From Aotearoamyces nothofagi (Eukaryota > Ascomycota > Leotiomycetes > Leotiales > Tympanidaceae): 64,000 nucleotides of DNA. Of this stretch, positions 11,709 to 23,523 are shown in pieces (positions within the stretch are counted from its first letter, which is position 1; each line of letters opens with the position of its first letter). The translations under genes and the position numbers were made by a program. The notes beneath the pieces are model-generated. The model saw only the letters and a program-made list of their open reading frames with translations, did not search any database and was not told the DNA's origin. Where the stretch lies: the NCBI GenBank assembly GCA_015345905.1, contig JADDTR010000011.1:744001-808000 (forward strand). The letters are read 5' to 3'.

Positions 11709-13432
11709 TCATACTGATACGCTTCCATCCTCCTCCAAAACCTGTCTTCGCCTCGCAGTGATAACATAGTCACCTAAAATCCCAGCCCGGAAGCCCGCCT
11801 CGCAATAGCTGAAATAATACTAGCACACCATTAGCCAGCTGCGCCATCCCATTTACCTGAGAAATGCATCAATTAGCTTACAATCCATCTCCGCCTGAAC
11901 GCCTCCAGGTCCAACGGCGTCAGATTCCCTCGTTCCTTCTCGTACTGTATTTTGATCGATTCCCAGTTGGAGAGGAAGTTCTCCCTCCAGAGGCGCAGGG
12001 CTTTAGCGTAATGCGGGCCGATGCTCTGCACGTTTTCCAATTCGAGTGTGCCGTTGGAGCCGGTGTCGAGCGCTTCGATGAGACGGCGTGCGGACGGGAG
12101 GTAGCCACCGGGGAAGATGTAGCGATCGATAAAGGTGTCGACCTTGGAGCGAGTGCTGTGAAAACGCTGTTGGAATATTAGCGATGCGGATGTAAAGCTT
12201 AACTCGATAAGGTGATAAAGGAGGCGATGGTCATTTATGGTAGATGTTGCATGCTTTTGAATTGTGGACGATGGTATTTGAAACAGAGGAGCAAGATCGA
12301 AGCTGGTGAAGCTACAGGATCGTAGTGGCGTGAAAGAATATGTGTTCGGGAGCAAGGACAGAGAAGCTCACCTTGTTATTGATGGTAATCCCTTGTATCA
12401 CCATAATTCCATGCTCACTATTCAACAAGTGGCTAATTTCCTTGAAGTACGTCTCCATATACTCCTCTCCGACATGCTCCAACATCTCCACACTAATGAC
12501 TCTATCAAAACCGGCCGGATGCGGCTTTGGGGTCCTCCTGTAATCACATAGCAATATCTCGATATTATCCTTTAATCCAGCTTCCTGCACCTTCTTCTCA
12601 CCTAAAGTCTTCTGTTCAACCGACAGCGTTGTCACTGTAACTCTACAGCCCGTCTTCTTGACAGCTTCGATAGCTAAAAATGCCCACCCCCCACCAATGT
12701 CTAGGACGTGGTGTTCTTTGCTTATACGCGCTTTGTCAATAATGTTAAGGACCTTTCTCTTCTGCGCATTCTCTAAGCTCTCGCCAATTTCATTGGGATC
12801 CCATATGGGACACGAATAGCTCATATCAGCAGATAGAAAAGAAGCGAAAAGCGCGTTCGAAGTGTCATAATGGGAAGACGCATTTTGCAGAGCTCGTTGG
12901 CTGTCATTCGACGGCGTGAAGAGTAACTTTTGGAGACGAGGAAGAAGCTGGAGGAAAAAGTTGCCTGTTCCAAACGTACTCCAGTTGCCAATATAAATCT
13001 AGTGATGTTCAGGTGTTGATTAGTTCTTCTTCCGCAGAGGCATTGGCGACGAGATAACTGATTAGGAGAATGGCCGTACAGAAACAAGGGCTACGAGATC
13101 ATCACATTCTAATTCTCCAAGCATATATGCTTCTGCGAAACCCTATCGGACGGTAATTAGACTTCGGTTTGCTACAGGAATATATCTGTCTCATGGATAT
13201 GACTGACAAGATCCAGATTGATAGACAACCTAGTCCAGACATTTGAGCTGTTGATTACAATTGAGGCCGTCGGCACCAAGGATTCTTTCAACGAGGTACC
13301 GAAGAGGAGCGATTCGGTTTGTCCTCGGTCCTTAATAGTAACGTGAAGACGCCCATAAGAAAGCTGCGAGAGGATCTTGAGGATATAGGAGCGGCTGAAT
13401 GCCGATAGGCGAGAGAGAATGAGGTTTTGCAT
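11709..13432 (-). CDS. Cyclopropane-fatty-acyl-phospholipid synthase family methyltransferase
   Basis: Five exons (13208-13432, 13080-13142, 12372-12998, 11882-12166, 11709-11819), all phase 0, give 436 residues. The joins are supported because each restores family sequence: GFAEAYMLGELECDDL after exon 1, GNWSTFGTGNFF at exon 3, FIDRYIFPGGYLPS in exon 4, and YYFSYCEAGFRAG in the last exon. The SAM-binding motif is VLDIGGGWAFLAIEA, and the downstream VISVEMLEHVG and FPGG motifs fit PF02353. Such enzymes transfer a methyl/methylene group from SAM to a lipid double bond; fungal relatives include sphingolipid C9-methyltransferases, but this one lacks the N-terminal membrane helices of those and looks soluble. 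The 205-bp intron 12167-12371 and the donor at 13079 are the least certain junctions. Confidence 0.88.
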
Positions 13433-15125
13433 TTCTTTGCAAATTTGAATAATTTGCTTCAATCGTTATGAAGGAAGCAAAGTAGTGAAAATAGAAGAAA
13501 CCAGCTGGACATGAGGTGATGTATTGTACCTGCACTTGTACAAATCGGGTACCGGAAGTGATCGTCGTCTTGCTGGGATATTAATATGGGCGATAAGAAG
13601 TGGCGGTGACGGGGTCTACCCCTCGTTATATTGCTGTATACCCAAATGAAATCATGTGCTACAACAAAATGCTGTCTGAGCCAAAGACCACTCGTCGTGA
13701 GACAACCCAAGTTATCAGAGCGCAGATTTGGGCTCACTATATAGATGGAAAACGGCCGAAGAAGATTGAAGGTCCAATTCATATTCAGAGAGCAAAAATC
13801 AGCTCTATCTAGCACATGAAGCAAAAGACCAATGAAACACACTGTTCCTATGCTCCAAGATACACTGCTCCTAAGAAAGTGACACCAAAAGCGAGCGATA
13901 CGTTTAATAAGAGTAGCTTAGAATAATACATATATACCACCGACTGTATTAGCAACACCACGTAAGTAACTTAAGAAGAACCTAAAGCCGACTTTCAAGA
14001 GTAGTAGAACTTCAGTTTCAGTCTAGAGTTTCAGTCTAGAGTTCCCGTATAGAATGGCCAGAGATTAAGAGAGATAGATAGCTTAGGAAAGTTGTCTTAA
14101 AGTATGGGCAAAATAATTGCTCTGTATATCCAGGCGAAAGGTAGATCAATCAAATGCTGATTATATTTTACTTAATTACTTATATCACAGAGCAGCGTTG
14201 TTGAGTTATTTATATTTAAAGTTGGGTAGTTGCTTGTCGGATGCGACGAATACTTGTACTCGATGTGTAGTGCAACATACATACAGTGAGATGACGCAGT
14301 ATTCAGCCGTACGCGAGCATTATCGCAACACAGCTGGCGGAAATATGCAGATGTACAGCATTGTATCTTACATTCTCGGACCCAAGTCAGATTCTAACCC
14401 TCAAGGGCAAAAGATCTATCTTCTAACAGATGACGTACTAATCGGATTAGACTCAACCCGGCGACTGAGATTGAGACAGGCCAGCCTGGGATCCGAGCAT
14501 GCGCCAACGACCGGGACGAGGACGAGAAGGGCACAAATATACAAATATATAATACAGCAAGAGGGTATCTAGGGGTCGATACTTCAGCGTCTAGAAGCAC
14601 TCCGCGTACCATACAGTCAGCACTTGGCTGTGCTGAGGAGAAGATCCGTCTGAGCTGCCAGTTCAGTTTCTCCTACTCCCTGCAGTCCGCAGCACAGATA
14701 TTGAGTGAGGCGCTTTGAGTAACTCTCGGTGCATTGGGGAGATTGGGATCTGCGAAGTAACGGACCGCAGCGAAGCAGTCAGCATGTTAGCTCTTACATC
14801 AGCCATTCAACTCCATCACAGGTACGCCTCTCGAAGCTGCGATTTCATATTGACGATATGATATATGATATATTACCACCCTGAGATTGTGGCCTGCTCT
14901 TCTTGGAGAGTTTCTGACTTAAAAAGGCGAGTACGCGCTGTAGATGCTTTTCCGTCAGAGCTGTCTAGGGGTTGGCTATACCTGTATTTAAAATGCCCGA
15001 TAAAGAGAGTCTATCACTGGATGTTCAGGGTCTGATATTTGAGAATTGGAAACCAGTTCCATTATAAAGCCGTGATCTTCCGTCCCAAAGAACGAACCTG
15101 CGCTGAGCAAACGACGTCTCCGAAA
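13433..15125. other. AT-rich intergenic region
   Basis: About 1.7 kb with no supportable gene; the longest frames (for example 14117-14572) are compositionally random. It holds a short direct repeat of CAGTCTAGAGTT at about 14019-14045. It separates the promoters of the divergent methyltransferase and DHA2 transporter genes. Confidence 0.6.
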
Positions 15126-16901
15126 ATGAACCTTCGAAACCAGAAAACCTCCTTCTATCCCATCTTCATGTGTTTGTGCATCTGCACTTTCATTGCCACT
15201 CTCGACACTGTCATTGTCGCTGCCAGCCTTCCTGTAATTGCCACATCATTGAAAGCAACAAGTGGTGAAGCGTACTGGTGTGGGTCCGGGTTTCTCTTTG
15301 CGCAAACTGTCGCACAGCCTATTTATGGCGGCTTCTCGGAGACGTTGGGCCATAAGTCATGTCTTCTAACAGCAATGAGCATATTCACAGCTGCAAGTCT
15401 TCTCTGCGCTACTGCGCAGAATATCGCCTGGCTGATTGCTGCTCGGGTTGTACGTCTTAAACCGGGTCCTTTATTATTTTATAATCTCTCAAACTTAGAG
15501 AGGCGGCTGCTGATTGTGCTCCTTTTGTGCTAGATTCAAGGACTGGGCTCAGCAGGAATCAATGTGCTTGTTAATGTGATCATGGCGGATCTAACAACTC
15601 TCGGCGAACGTGCTAAGTACATGGGCTTAGTACAACTGAGCTCTGCTGTTGGATTATGTTCCGGAGTTATAATCGGAGCCTCGGTTTCAGAGCGCTCTAC
15701 CTGGAGGCTGTACGTGGGAATATACCTATTCGGCAACTTGAACTAATAACTGCTGATGTATTCTGACAGGATATTCTATATAAATCTCCCTATATGCATT
15801 CCAACTATGCTTGCTATCTACGCATTTCTCTACCAACCACTAGAATCAAGAGAAATCATAGAGAAGTTGAAGAATTTTGATTTCATTGGCATGACTCTCT
15901 TAACAGGGTCACTTGTGTCAGTTCTATATGGGGTGACTGGTGGAGGTATTCTCTACGCCTGGAACTCGGGAAATATTGTGGCGTCATTAGTTATCGGAAT
16001 GGTAGGAGTTGCTCTTACTATGCTCTACGAAGGATTTTTGGCAAAAAGTCCAATGATCCCACCTAAAATCTTCCGAGATCGAACAGCCTCATTAGGGTAT
16101 CTAACTACCTGGTGTCAAGCCCTGGCCCTTTGGGCATACGCATACTTTATAACGATCTATGTAAGAATTACCTTTCTATCCCTTTCTTACCTATGATAAC
16201 ATGTTTTCTAGTTCCTGGTGTGTAAGAAACACTCCCTCGTAGGATCTGCCGTACAATCTCTCTCTGCAATTGCTGTGGTACCATTTGCAGCTGCAGGTGG
16301 TGGCATCGTCATGTCCATAGTAAAGCGTTTTAAATGGATTAATGTCCTCGCGGCGGCATTTATGACGACTGGCTTTGCTTTGATGTCTCAGCTCAACGTG
16401 AATTCCACCAAGGCAAACCAAGTTGGATTCCAGATGATTGCTGCCATCGGAGGCGGAATACTCTTTCCTGGGAGATTATGCGCAGTTCAGGCACCCCAAG
16501 CGCTCATAAATGTGCCTATCGCTACAGCACTCGTCTCATTCTTCACGAGTCTGGGAGAAGCATTTGGAGTGGCCATCGGAGATGCAGTATTTCAGAATCG
16601 ATGGGATATAGAACTTAGTAGAAACGTGAAAGCTGGACTGATCCCAGATAGATATGTTCTGGGTAGCAAGAGAGCAGAGCAAGCCGCAAGCATTATAGTT
16701 GACTTTCCAGAGCCTGTCCAAGATATATATCGGGATATGATGGCTGATTCAATTGGTATCTTATGGGTAGTAGTAGCATCTTTCTCCGGGCTTGCCTTTA
16801 TTGGTTGTCTTGCTTCACAGGATCTGAGGCTTGATATATCAGACCAGGAAAACGAGCTTGCGGTTGTAGTAGAAAACGACCATTCGCTTCAGAAGGCTTA
16901 A
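15126..16901 (+). CDS. MFS multidrug/toxin efflux transporter, DHA2 (14-TM) type
   Basis: Exons 15126-15449, 15534-15709, 15770-16160 and 16212-16901 give 526 residues; all joins keep frame. The first helix begins at about residue 12 and contains ATLDTVIVAASLPVIA, the LDxTIVxxALP-like motif of drug:H+ antiporters. Motif A follows near GHKSCLL, and WRLIFYINLPI (around the third exon) is the DHA2 motif found in 14-helix pumps. The length is typical, though slightly short at the N terminus (no long cytosolic tail). DHA2 proteins export drugs, toxins or small metabolites through the plasma or vacuolar membrane. No biosynthetic enzymes of a toxin cluster are adjacent, so the substrate is unknown. 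Confidence 0.92.
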
Positions 16902-17493
16902 AGATATCAGTTTCTGGACCTGCATAGCAACCGTTAAACTGCGCATAGCTTCATGTGTCTTTCACATGGATCAAAGCACAATCGGGTGCTGTATCAAGAG
17001 CTGAAAATAAAACTGTTGCACTATGCAGAGTACTGCACCAAGTGAGGCTCTGACATCGGGAACGCCGGGTTCAGCGGTTTCACCGCTCCTGTGGTCTTAC
17101 ATGTGGTGGCACCGTAAGATGAGATTTGGAAACAGAATAGGCTAAGGATGTCGTTATATTAGAGCTTAAAAGCACACATGCCTGATAAATACCTAGGGGG
17201 ATGGAAAGTCGTGGGACACGTGGTCCAGTGCAGCTGGTTCTCAGCTAGCAGAAGGCTCCTGTCAGTTATCGGTGAGAGGTTTCTTTTGCTCCTTAAATAC
17301 AATCTGCTACAGAAAGTGTACGAAAAGTAGGCAAAAGCTCTTGTCAGTTATATGCATGAGGTTTTGATCCAATTGCGACCATCTCTCTACTTGTCCTGAC
17401 AATCTTATCTACCCCCTTTGGAACGACCCACACTCCAGCTTCTATCCCCAAATTGTCAGCGTCCTCTCGACCAAGCATTTCGGCCCTCCCCAA
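16902..17493. other. Spacer between DHA2 transporter and TLC-domain gene
   Basis: Nothing beyond likely 3' UTR and promoter sequence is seen. The region just before 17494 could contain an extra 5' exon of the TLC gene, but no splice-linked frame is convincing. Confidence 0.5.
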
Positions 17494-18484
17494 ATGCACG
17501 ATCCGCTCCTGCAACTGAGGCCGAAGATCCTCAAAACAATCTTCGAGCCCATCTGCGAATTTCTGTCTCTCCCGCACCTCACGAACTGCATCCACGAACT
17601 CCTATTTTCTCTCTTGCTCTACCACGTAATCTACACGCGCATCTCACCCATTCTGTCTACGATTCTGTTCCCGAAAACATACCCAAGGCTAGGGCGGAAG
17701 GACATGGTTGATTGGGATATACATGTTGTTTCGCTTACGCAGTCTACGCTCAACAGCGTGCTGTCGCTGCTCGTGTTGCTTCGCGACGAAGAGAGGAGGA
17801 ACATGACTTGGCAGGAGAGAGTGTGGGGATACACTGGTGCGTCAAACATGTTGCTTGGGATAGCTAATGGCTATTTTGTATGGCATGCCATAATGATGGT
17901 TAAATATCGAACGACGTATGGGTGGTCGATGGTTGCACACGGCGCGTGTGTTCTGGCTATCATGCTGCCGGGTTTAGTACGCTTCCAATTATTCTATGTT
18001 ATCGAAGAGGATTCGGTGCTAACAGTGCACGCAGCGGCCTGCCTTTAACTTCTATGCCCCGGCTGGCATCGCGTTCGAGATATCTAACATATTTATGAAT
18101 ATACATCGGTTCTTGTTGAAGCTTCATATGGACGGCTCACTTGCACAACTAGTCAACGGCATTCTTCTAATCGCCACCTTCTTCTTCAGCCGCCTTGTCT
18201 ATGGCACATATACAGCATTGTCATTATTCCAAGACTTGTATTTCGCCATGGCCAAGCCCACCGACGACGTGGTTATCGGTGTGCTATGTTCCGACGGAAC
18301 TAGTTCTTGCACACTCCAAGGGCCATTCAAGCTGCCTGTTTGGATTGCCGTTGCCCATATTGTTGCAAATATTACCTTGGCTGTCTTGAACTGGTATTGG
18401 TTTGGAAAAATTCTTAGGCTGGTACGACGAAGAGTACAGCGCTGGATTGAGCCGAAGATTGAAGTGAAAGAAGATCGAGGATAG
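17494..18484 (+). CDS. TLC (TRAM/LAG1/CLN8)-domain membrane protein
   Basis: Exons 17494-17976 and 18035-18484 with a 58-bp intron give 310 residues. The join produces a continuous LRPAFNFYAPAGIAFEISN segment with the next helix. At least six hydrophobic segments are visible, and the WDIHVVSLTQSTLNSVLS block followed by NGYFVWH and NIHRFLLKL fits the TLC family, whose members act in the ER on ceramide/sphingolipid synthesis or lipid sensing. The Lag1 double-His motif of ceramide synthases is not evident, so it is more likely a TLCD/FAM57-like protein than a ceramide synthase. It is convergent with the MCT-type carrier gene. Confidence 0.82.
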
Positions 18485-18612
18485 AAGACTTCATGGCTCG
18501 TCTATTTGCTAATGCCGCAGCTTCGTGACCTCATCGATATTATACAAAGTAGTGAGGAAGATAGGAGGACTGAGGCAGTTTGACTGCGATTTTTGACTGA
18601 TACTGGACATGA

Positions 18613-20122
18613 TCACATCCATCCCAGTCTCTTTCCGAGGAAGCTTATACCTCCAACTGCAGCTGTGATACCCGTGAACACAATGATACCTCCATATCCG
18701 GATCCATATGCCAGACTAGCTTCACCTTGCCAGGACATCCCATCCAACATAGCCTCACTCAAGGGGCCTGAGGCTACTACTCCAATGCCTCTTGCCGCAG
18801 ACAGAAGTCCAACCAGCATGCCCACGTCGGTACTTTCATCAAGATTTTTAACAAGTTTGATGATGCCGGCATTCGTACTTACAAACCCACCTGCAAAGAA
18901 TCCATACAAGACACTAAAAACGCAAAGCATAGGAAGCGCTGTTGAAAGGCCCCAGAAAGCGAAGACTGAAGTAGTTGCTCCGACGGTACTTAGCAGGATC
19001 ACTGTGGTGACATGGAAGCGATCAATCAACATCCCCATGATGACGGTACTGATCACAGCCGATCCATTGATTAGTGCGAGCAGAAGCGTGCCGATTGATG
19101 AGCTGAGACCCAAAGACCGGGCGAAGATCGGCAGGTATATGCTAGGGACAAAGTATCCAAGGCTTTCTATGGCAAGCCCAGCCTGCAATAGCCAGAAGGT
19201 CGACGTCCTAAGGAAATTGAGGCCATATGATGGATGCTGTGGCACAGAAGAAATAGGAAGCCGCGGCCTGAGAAAATATGTAAGTGGCAAAGAGAAAAGC
19301 ATATAGACCACAGTCCAGATCCGCAGTGTCGTTCGAAAGCCGTACTTTTCGAGAAGCTCATTCAAAACAAATGGAACAATAAGCCCAGCGAGCCCGCTTC
19401 CGGCCTGCTGAGTGTCATTAACAGATACAAGGAGCAGGTGGAATATCTCACCCATACAACACCAAACGCGAGGCCTTTTCTTCGAATAAACCATTCGTCC
19501 AGGAAGACCAATGTTGGGCAGTATACAAGCGAACCACCGATAGCGTACAAAACACCTTGAGTCATGATCAAGTGGCTGACCTTGGTAGCAAAAGAGGCAG
19601 CAACGAGTGCTACTGCTATGAGGGGCAGTCCTGCCCATTTCGAAAGATTGGCCAGACGAGGCCACTTCCTATAAGCTGGAAAGAGTAGAAGACCGATCAA
19701 GTACATGACGCCCTGACGGTAATTAGACAAATATTTTTATTTTAATTCGTGAAGACCAGATGTACAGTAGCTGTTGTACCAATTGCAGCGATGCCATCAG
19801 ATTCAGACGAGAAGGGTTCATGGGCGCTGTAGTACTCCTGGAACACACCGAAGGAGAACGGAAAGCCTGCTCCTTGTGAGCGGGGGATATACCTCGGACT
19901 TGGGTATTCTGGCTACTTACCCCATACTAAAGCTTCAACAACGAAGCACGAAGCAAGGAACAGCCAGGCGTCTTTACCTCCATCTGCTCTCAGCGGTGGA
20001 AGTTCGAGGCTGCTGCCCAGACTCTGGCCGGCTGCTGATTGAGGATCGTCTCCGATTTCTTCTCGATTGCTTGATAAATGGTCGAGATTAATGCCATGCG
20101 ACGAGTCCAGCGTCGAGTCCAT
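18613..20122 (-). CDS. MFS monocarboxylate-transporter-like carrier (MCT/MCH family)
   Basis: Exons 19921-20122, 19766-19872, 19452-19712 and 18613-19404 give 453 residues. The second exon restores the diagnostic GFPFSFGVFQEYY segment of fungal MCT-type carriers (D/E-x-G-W/F...FGVFQxYY). Twelve hydrophobic segments are present, and the loop between the sixth and seventh is short. The first ~50 residues are hydrophilic and cytosolic. Yeast relatives (Mch family) include a riboflavin importer, and others are orphan. It is divergent from the zinc alcohol dehydrogenase, with a 490-bp shared promoter, which suggests they are used together. Confidence 0.88.
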
Positions 20123-20612
20123 TCTGCACAAAGTAAATTCAAGAATAGGTAGTGAGCAGTAGGTTAGACTGGCCTAGCCTATGGTTTTGCTTCCTTCTAT
20201 GAGTCGAGAGGGGATAATATATACAAATATCTTAGAAAACTCTCCGTCCAAGACTATTTTGCGGAGGGGAAAAGGGCGCGGGGCGGGGCGGGGCGGGCTG
20301 GGGTAGGGGGGAAATAGTACTAGCACCAAAACCGGCACTCCTCCGATAGAAGCCCTTAGATCCCCGCGAGCAATGCCGAATACCACACAACGTAGGTTCA
20401 TACTCCGTCAGTGGATTCCAGCTCGTCCCACTTCACCTATGATGCTATCCTTTGGGGACACGGCCGCGTGTGGGTGACGGGCAAGCACCGGATGCCTCGG
20501 CCACCCCTCGCTCCCAGGAGGATTCCCATATAATTATCGCCGCAAGATAAGAACCGCTCGCCGAGGAATCGTGCGCGAGAATACAGCACCGCTTTCTGAC
20601 ACCGCCCAAAAA
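20123..20612. promoter_or_regulatory. Divergent promoter of MCT carrier and alcohol dehydrogenase
   Basis: The 490-bp spacer lies between the two start codons. It includes a strongly G-rich tract (about 20267-20312) made of repeated GGGGC units, which could form a G-quadruplex or bind a GC-box factor. No TATA box was obvious at a standard distance for either gene. Confidence 0.6.
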
Positions 20613-21879
20613 ATGGAACTGCCGCTCAAACACATCCCGACGCGTGCCTTGGTGCTGGAGAAGCCGGGCGCGCCTTTTGTTCTGCAGGACGTCACGCTGG
20701 ACGAGGTGCGGGATGACGAGGTGCTCGTTGAGATGAGATACACGGGCCTATGCCATTCAGTGAGTTGTAACCTCTCCGCGAGTACCGGAAAGTAAAATTA
20801 AGATTGACGAGGGGCGATAGGATGTCGTTGTCCAGCAAGGACTGATGCCTTTTGGTAAGTATCCTGCCATCGTAGGACACGAAGGAGCGGGCGTTGTGCG
20901 CAGAATCGGGAGCGCGGTGAAGGACAAGTCATTGAAGCTGGGCGATCAGGTGCTTCTGAGCTTCATCAGCTGCAAGACGTGTGTCCAATGTGTCCAAGGC
21001 CGCCAAGGGAGCTGTCCTCGCGCCTCTGCCATCAACTTCACCGGCACCCGGCTTTCAGATGGTAGCAGCCCGGCGACTTTGCTTGACGGGACGGTCGTCC
21101 GCAGCCAGTTCTTCGGCCAATCGTCATTCAGTAAGCTGTCTGTGGTTTCCGAAACCTCCATCGTCAAGTGCGAGCTCTCGGCGGAGGAATTCGCAATCAT
21201 GGCGCCCATGGGCTGCGGCTACCTCACCGGAGCCGGAACCGTGATCAACGTGCTGAAGCCGTCGACGACAACCACCCTGGCTATCCTGGGCATGGGTGCT
21301 GTAGGCCTGAGTGCCCTGCTGGCCGCCAAGGCCATCGGAGTCCAGAGGGTCATCGCAGTCGACATTCTGGATCCCAAGCTCGACCTCGCCGTGTCGCTCG
21401 GAGCCACCGACACCATCAATTCCGGAAAGGCTACAAGCCTCTCGGAAGCTCTGCGCGGCTTGGTCGCTGCTGGAATCGATCAGATCTTAGACACCACCGG
21501 CTTGACCTTCCTGATCGACGAGGGCATCCGTGCTCTCAGCCACGGTGGGACCTTGGCCGTTGTTGGAGCCCCTCGTCCCGATCAGAACATCACCATCAAC
21601 GCTCTGGACCTGCTTTCCTGCTGCAAGCGCATAATCGGCGTCATTGAAGGCGCAGCTGATCCTGCCGAGGTAGGTCACCAAAACATACATATCCATTGAT
21701 ATAAGCAACTGCTGACATTATCAAAGATCATCCCGAAGCTGGTGGGATTCTACCGCAAGGGATTATTCCCGATTGAAAAACTTTCGCGCACTTACGCTAT
21801 CAATGATCTCGACAAAGCATTCGCAGATCTCAAAGCAGGCACCGTTGTCAAGCCTATTCTCTCGTGGGAAACCATATAA
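20613..21879 (+). CDS. Zinc-dependent alcohol dehydrogenase (MDR family, aryl-alcohol dehydrogenase-like)
   Basis: Exons 20613-20759, 20821-21669 and 21727-21879 give 382 residues. Catalytic-zinc ligands are Cys47 (GLCHSD, completed across the first intron) and His69-Glu70 (VGHEGAG). The structural zinc site is Cys100, 103, 106 and 114. The Rossmann motif GMGAVGL follows, with Asp of AVDIL suggesting NAD rather than NADP. Such enzymes interconvert alcohols and aldehydes; the closest family look is the aryl- or benzyl-alcohol dehydrogenase/class III-like branch. The last intron ends in AAAG, an ordinary AG acceptor. The coding sequence is more GC-rich than the DNA on either side. Confidence 0.93.
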
Positions 21880-23523
21880 CTAGAGAGAGCGTGTGATCGA
21901 TTCTGTCTGTATATGCTGCATCACTTTAGGAAGCGCCTAGCTACTTATGATAGTAGAATTATAAAGCTTCCATCAACATACTGCCCACGTGACACCTTTA
22001 ACATGACTCAGCAAGCATACAGATCCTCCTGTTACTTAAACATCAGTTCCAATTTAGACAGATCAAACAAGTCAACTCCATCCCGCCCTCCCAATACCCC
22101 CACTCTACCCAGCAGCGAACTTGTTTTCCTGTTGAGGCTTGGTCTAATACGAAGTAGTTTCTGGACAAGGCTTAGATGGTCTATATTAACCAAATACCTA
22201 AGGAGCTTGCAAGTCAATGCGTCTATTGTTGATAGCTCGACCAAAAAAGGGGTTCTGGTGTTCTTCAAGGAACGAGTTCAAGCAGCCAGGTCATGAAGCT
22301 CTTCTCTTGCTCGTCTGTCAGCATGTTGTTCGAAATAAGGCACGCGCCAATTTCAAGAAACTGGCGTGCGGTATCCGTGTTGAAGGTTCCCTTGTAGTTT
22401 CCCAAATTTCACAAAGTACTGCTCCTCGACCTTTTCGGGGATCTTGGCGATTAGAGGAAACAAGCGGTCTTCAACTATCTCGAGCTGATCCATGCGGGAT
22501 TACTCTCAATGAAACAATCTCTGTAGAGTTTGAAAATAATATCTTTCAACTATGCCTTCAATTGGAAGTAAGGTAGGTCGCCAATACTAATAGTCCGAAT
22601 TGAAGTGGAGGCATTGAGCAACGAGAGTTCTTCTGAATCAAAATCAAAATTTAGTTGGACTTAATATTCGCCTGTAGCTTGAGCAACCTGGAGGTTGAGA
22701 TGTATTATTATTTGCAACTCGGAATGGTGTACTGTTGGAGGTAGCTTTAGATGGCCCTAAAAACGACAGGCTTCCTTCCGATAGGATCGCATGGTGGTTG
22801 TGGTGTATGGAGAGAGATTCGCAGGCTAGGTTCAAGACGCTTGGCTTCTAATTTATTAGAAGAACAGAACTGTACCTATTCCAATAGCCTCATATCGGAC
22901 TTACCTGAGAAATGTCTTTGTTGATGTGTAGGGAGTATATACCGCGATATCTCCTTTTTGGACTTTCTAAGGTGGTATTAAGGTCCCATTTAGCCTGATC
23001 TCGGTATCGAGGCCTTGCGGTTTTCGATCTTCGATGTGGTAGTATACGTACTCCCATTCAGCCTTGGTGAGATTTTTGCGCCAATCCTACTTGTTGAACT
23101 AGTTTTCATAATGGAATTTCCTATTTTAAATAAGTAGCTTGATTATTCTGAGAGACGATTAATCAAGAAGGCGTTTGAGAACCGGGGCTCGGAGAAACCG
23201 TGCTCCGGCCCCAACTCTGTAGCGTTTATACCTATGTAAATATCGTAGCTTAAGGATCCTTTTAATAAATCATCGCATTCCTGTTAAGATTCCCTCTCTA
23301 CTGTGTTGTTGATATATTTGCCGCTTTGCCACGTGATACACTTTGGATGACTTAAGCGCCGCCGTTGGCGGGAGACTTCCCGAGCAGGCTTCCCCACGGT
23401 TAGTTGCAAACGTCGCCCACTTGGAGACATCGCTAGTGTACAAGTATAAAGCAACGCATCTGCGTCCTCCTATCTTCTATAATTATAAGAATTACCTACT
23501 GCATCTTGCTCCTTCGTCCACTA
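21880..23523. other. Gene-poor region with relic sequence
   Basis: About 1.6 kb without an intact gene. It contains one relic coding segment on the minus strand (listed separately, 22262-22493) and a GC-rich imperfect hairpin at about 23187-23216 (arms GGGGCTCGGAG and CTCCGGCCCC). The rest is featureless AT-rich sequence. Confidence 0.6.
22262..22493 (-). pseudogene. Relic of an unidentified protein-coding gene
   Basis: From the ATG at 22493 on the minus strand, a coding-like frame starts MDQLEIVEDRLFPLIAKIPE. Around 22395 the coding character moves to another frame, which reads FLEIGACLISNNMLTDEQEK and stops near 22262 after LLELVP. No intron of plausible size links the two, so a frameshift is the simplest explanation. 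Composition is clearly protein-like, but I cannot name the family. Confidence 0.45.

Noticed and set aside
15126-21879. Secondary-metabolite gene cluster around the two MFS transporters, TLC protein and alcohol dehydrogenase
   Set aside because: No polyketide synthase, NRPS, terpene cyclase or cluster regulator is present; transporters plus one oxidoreductase are not enough.
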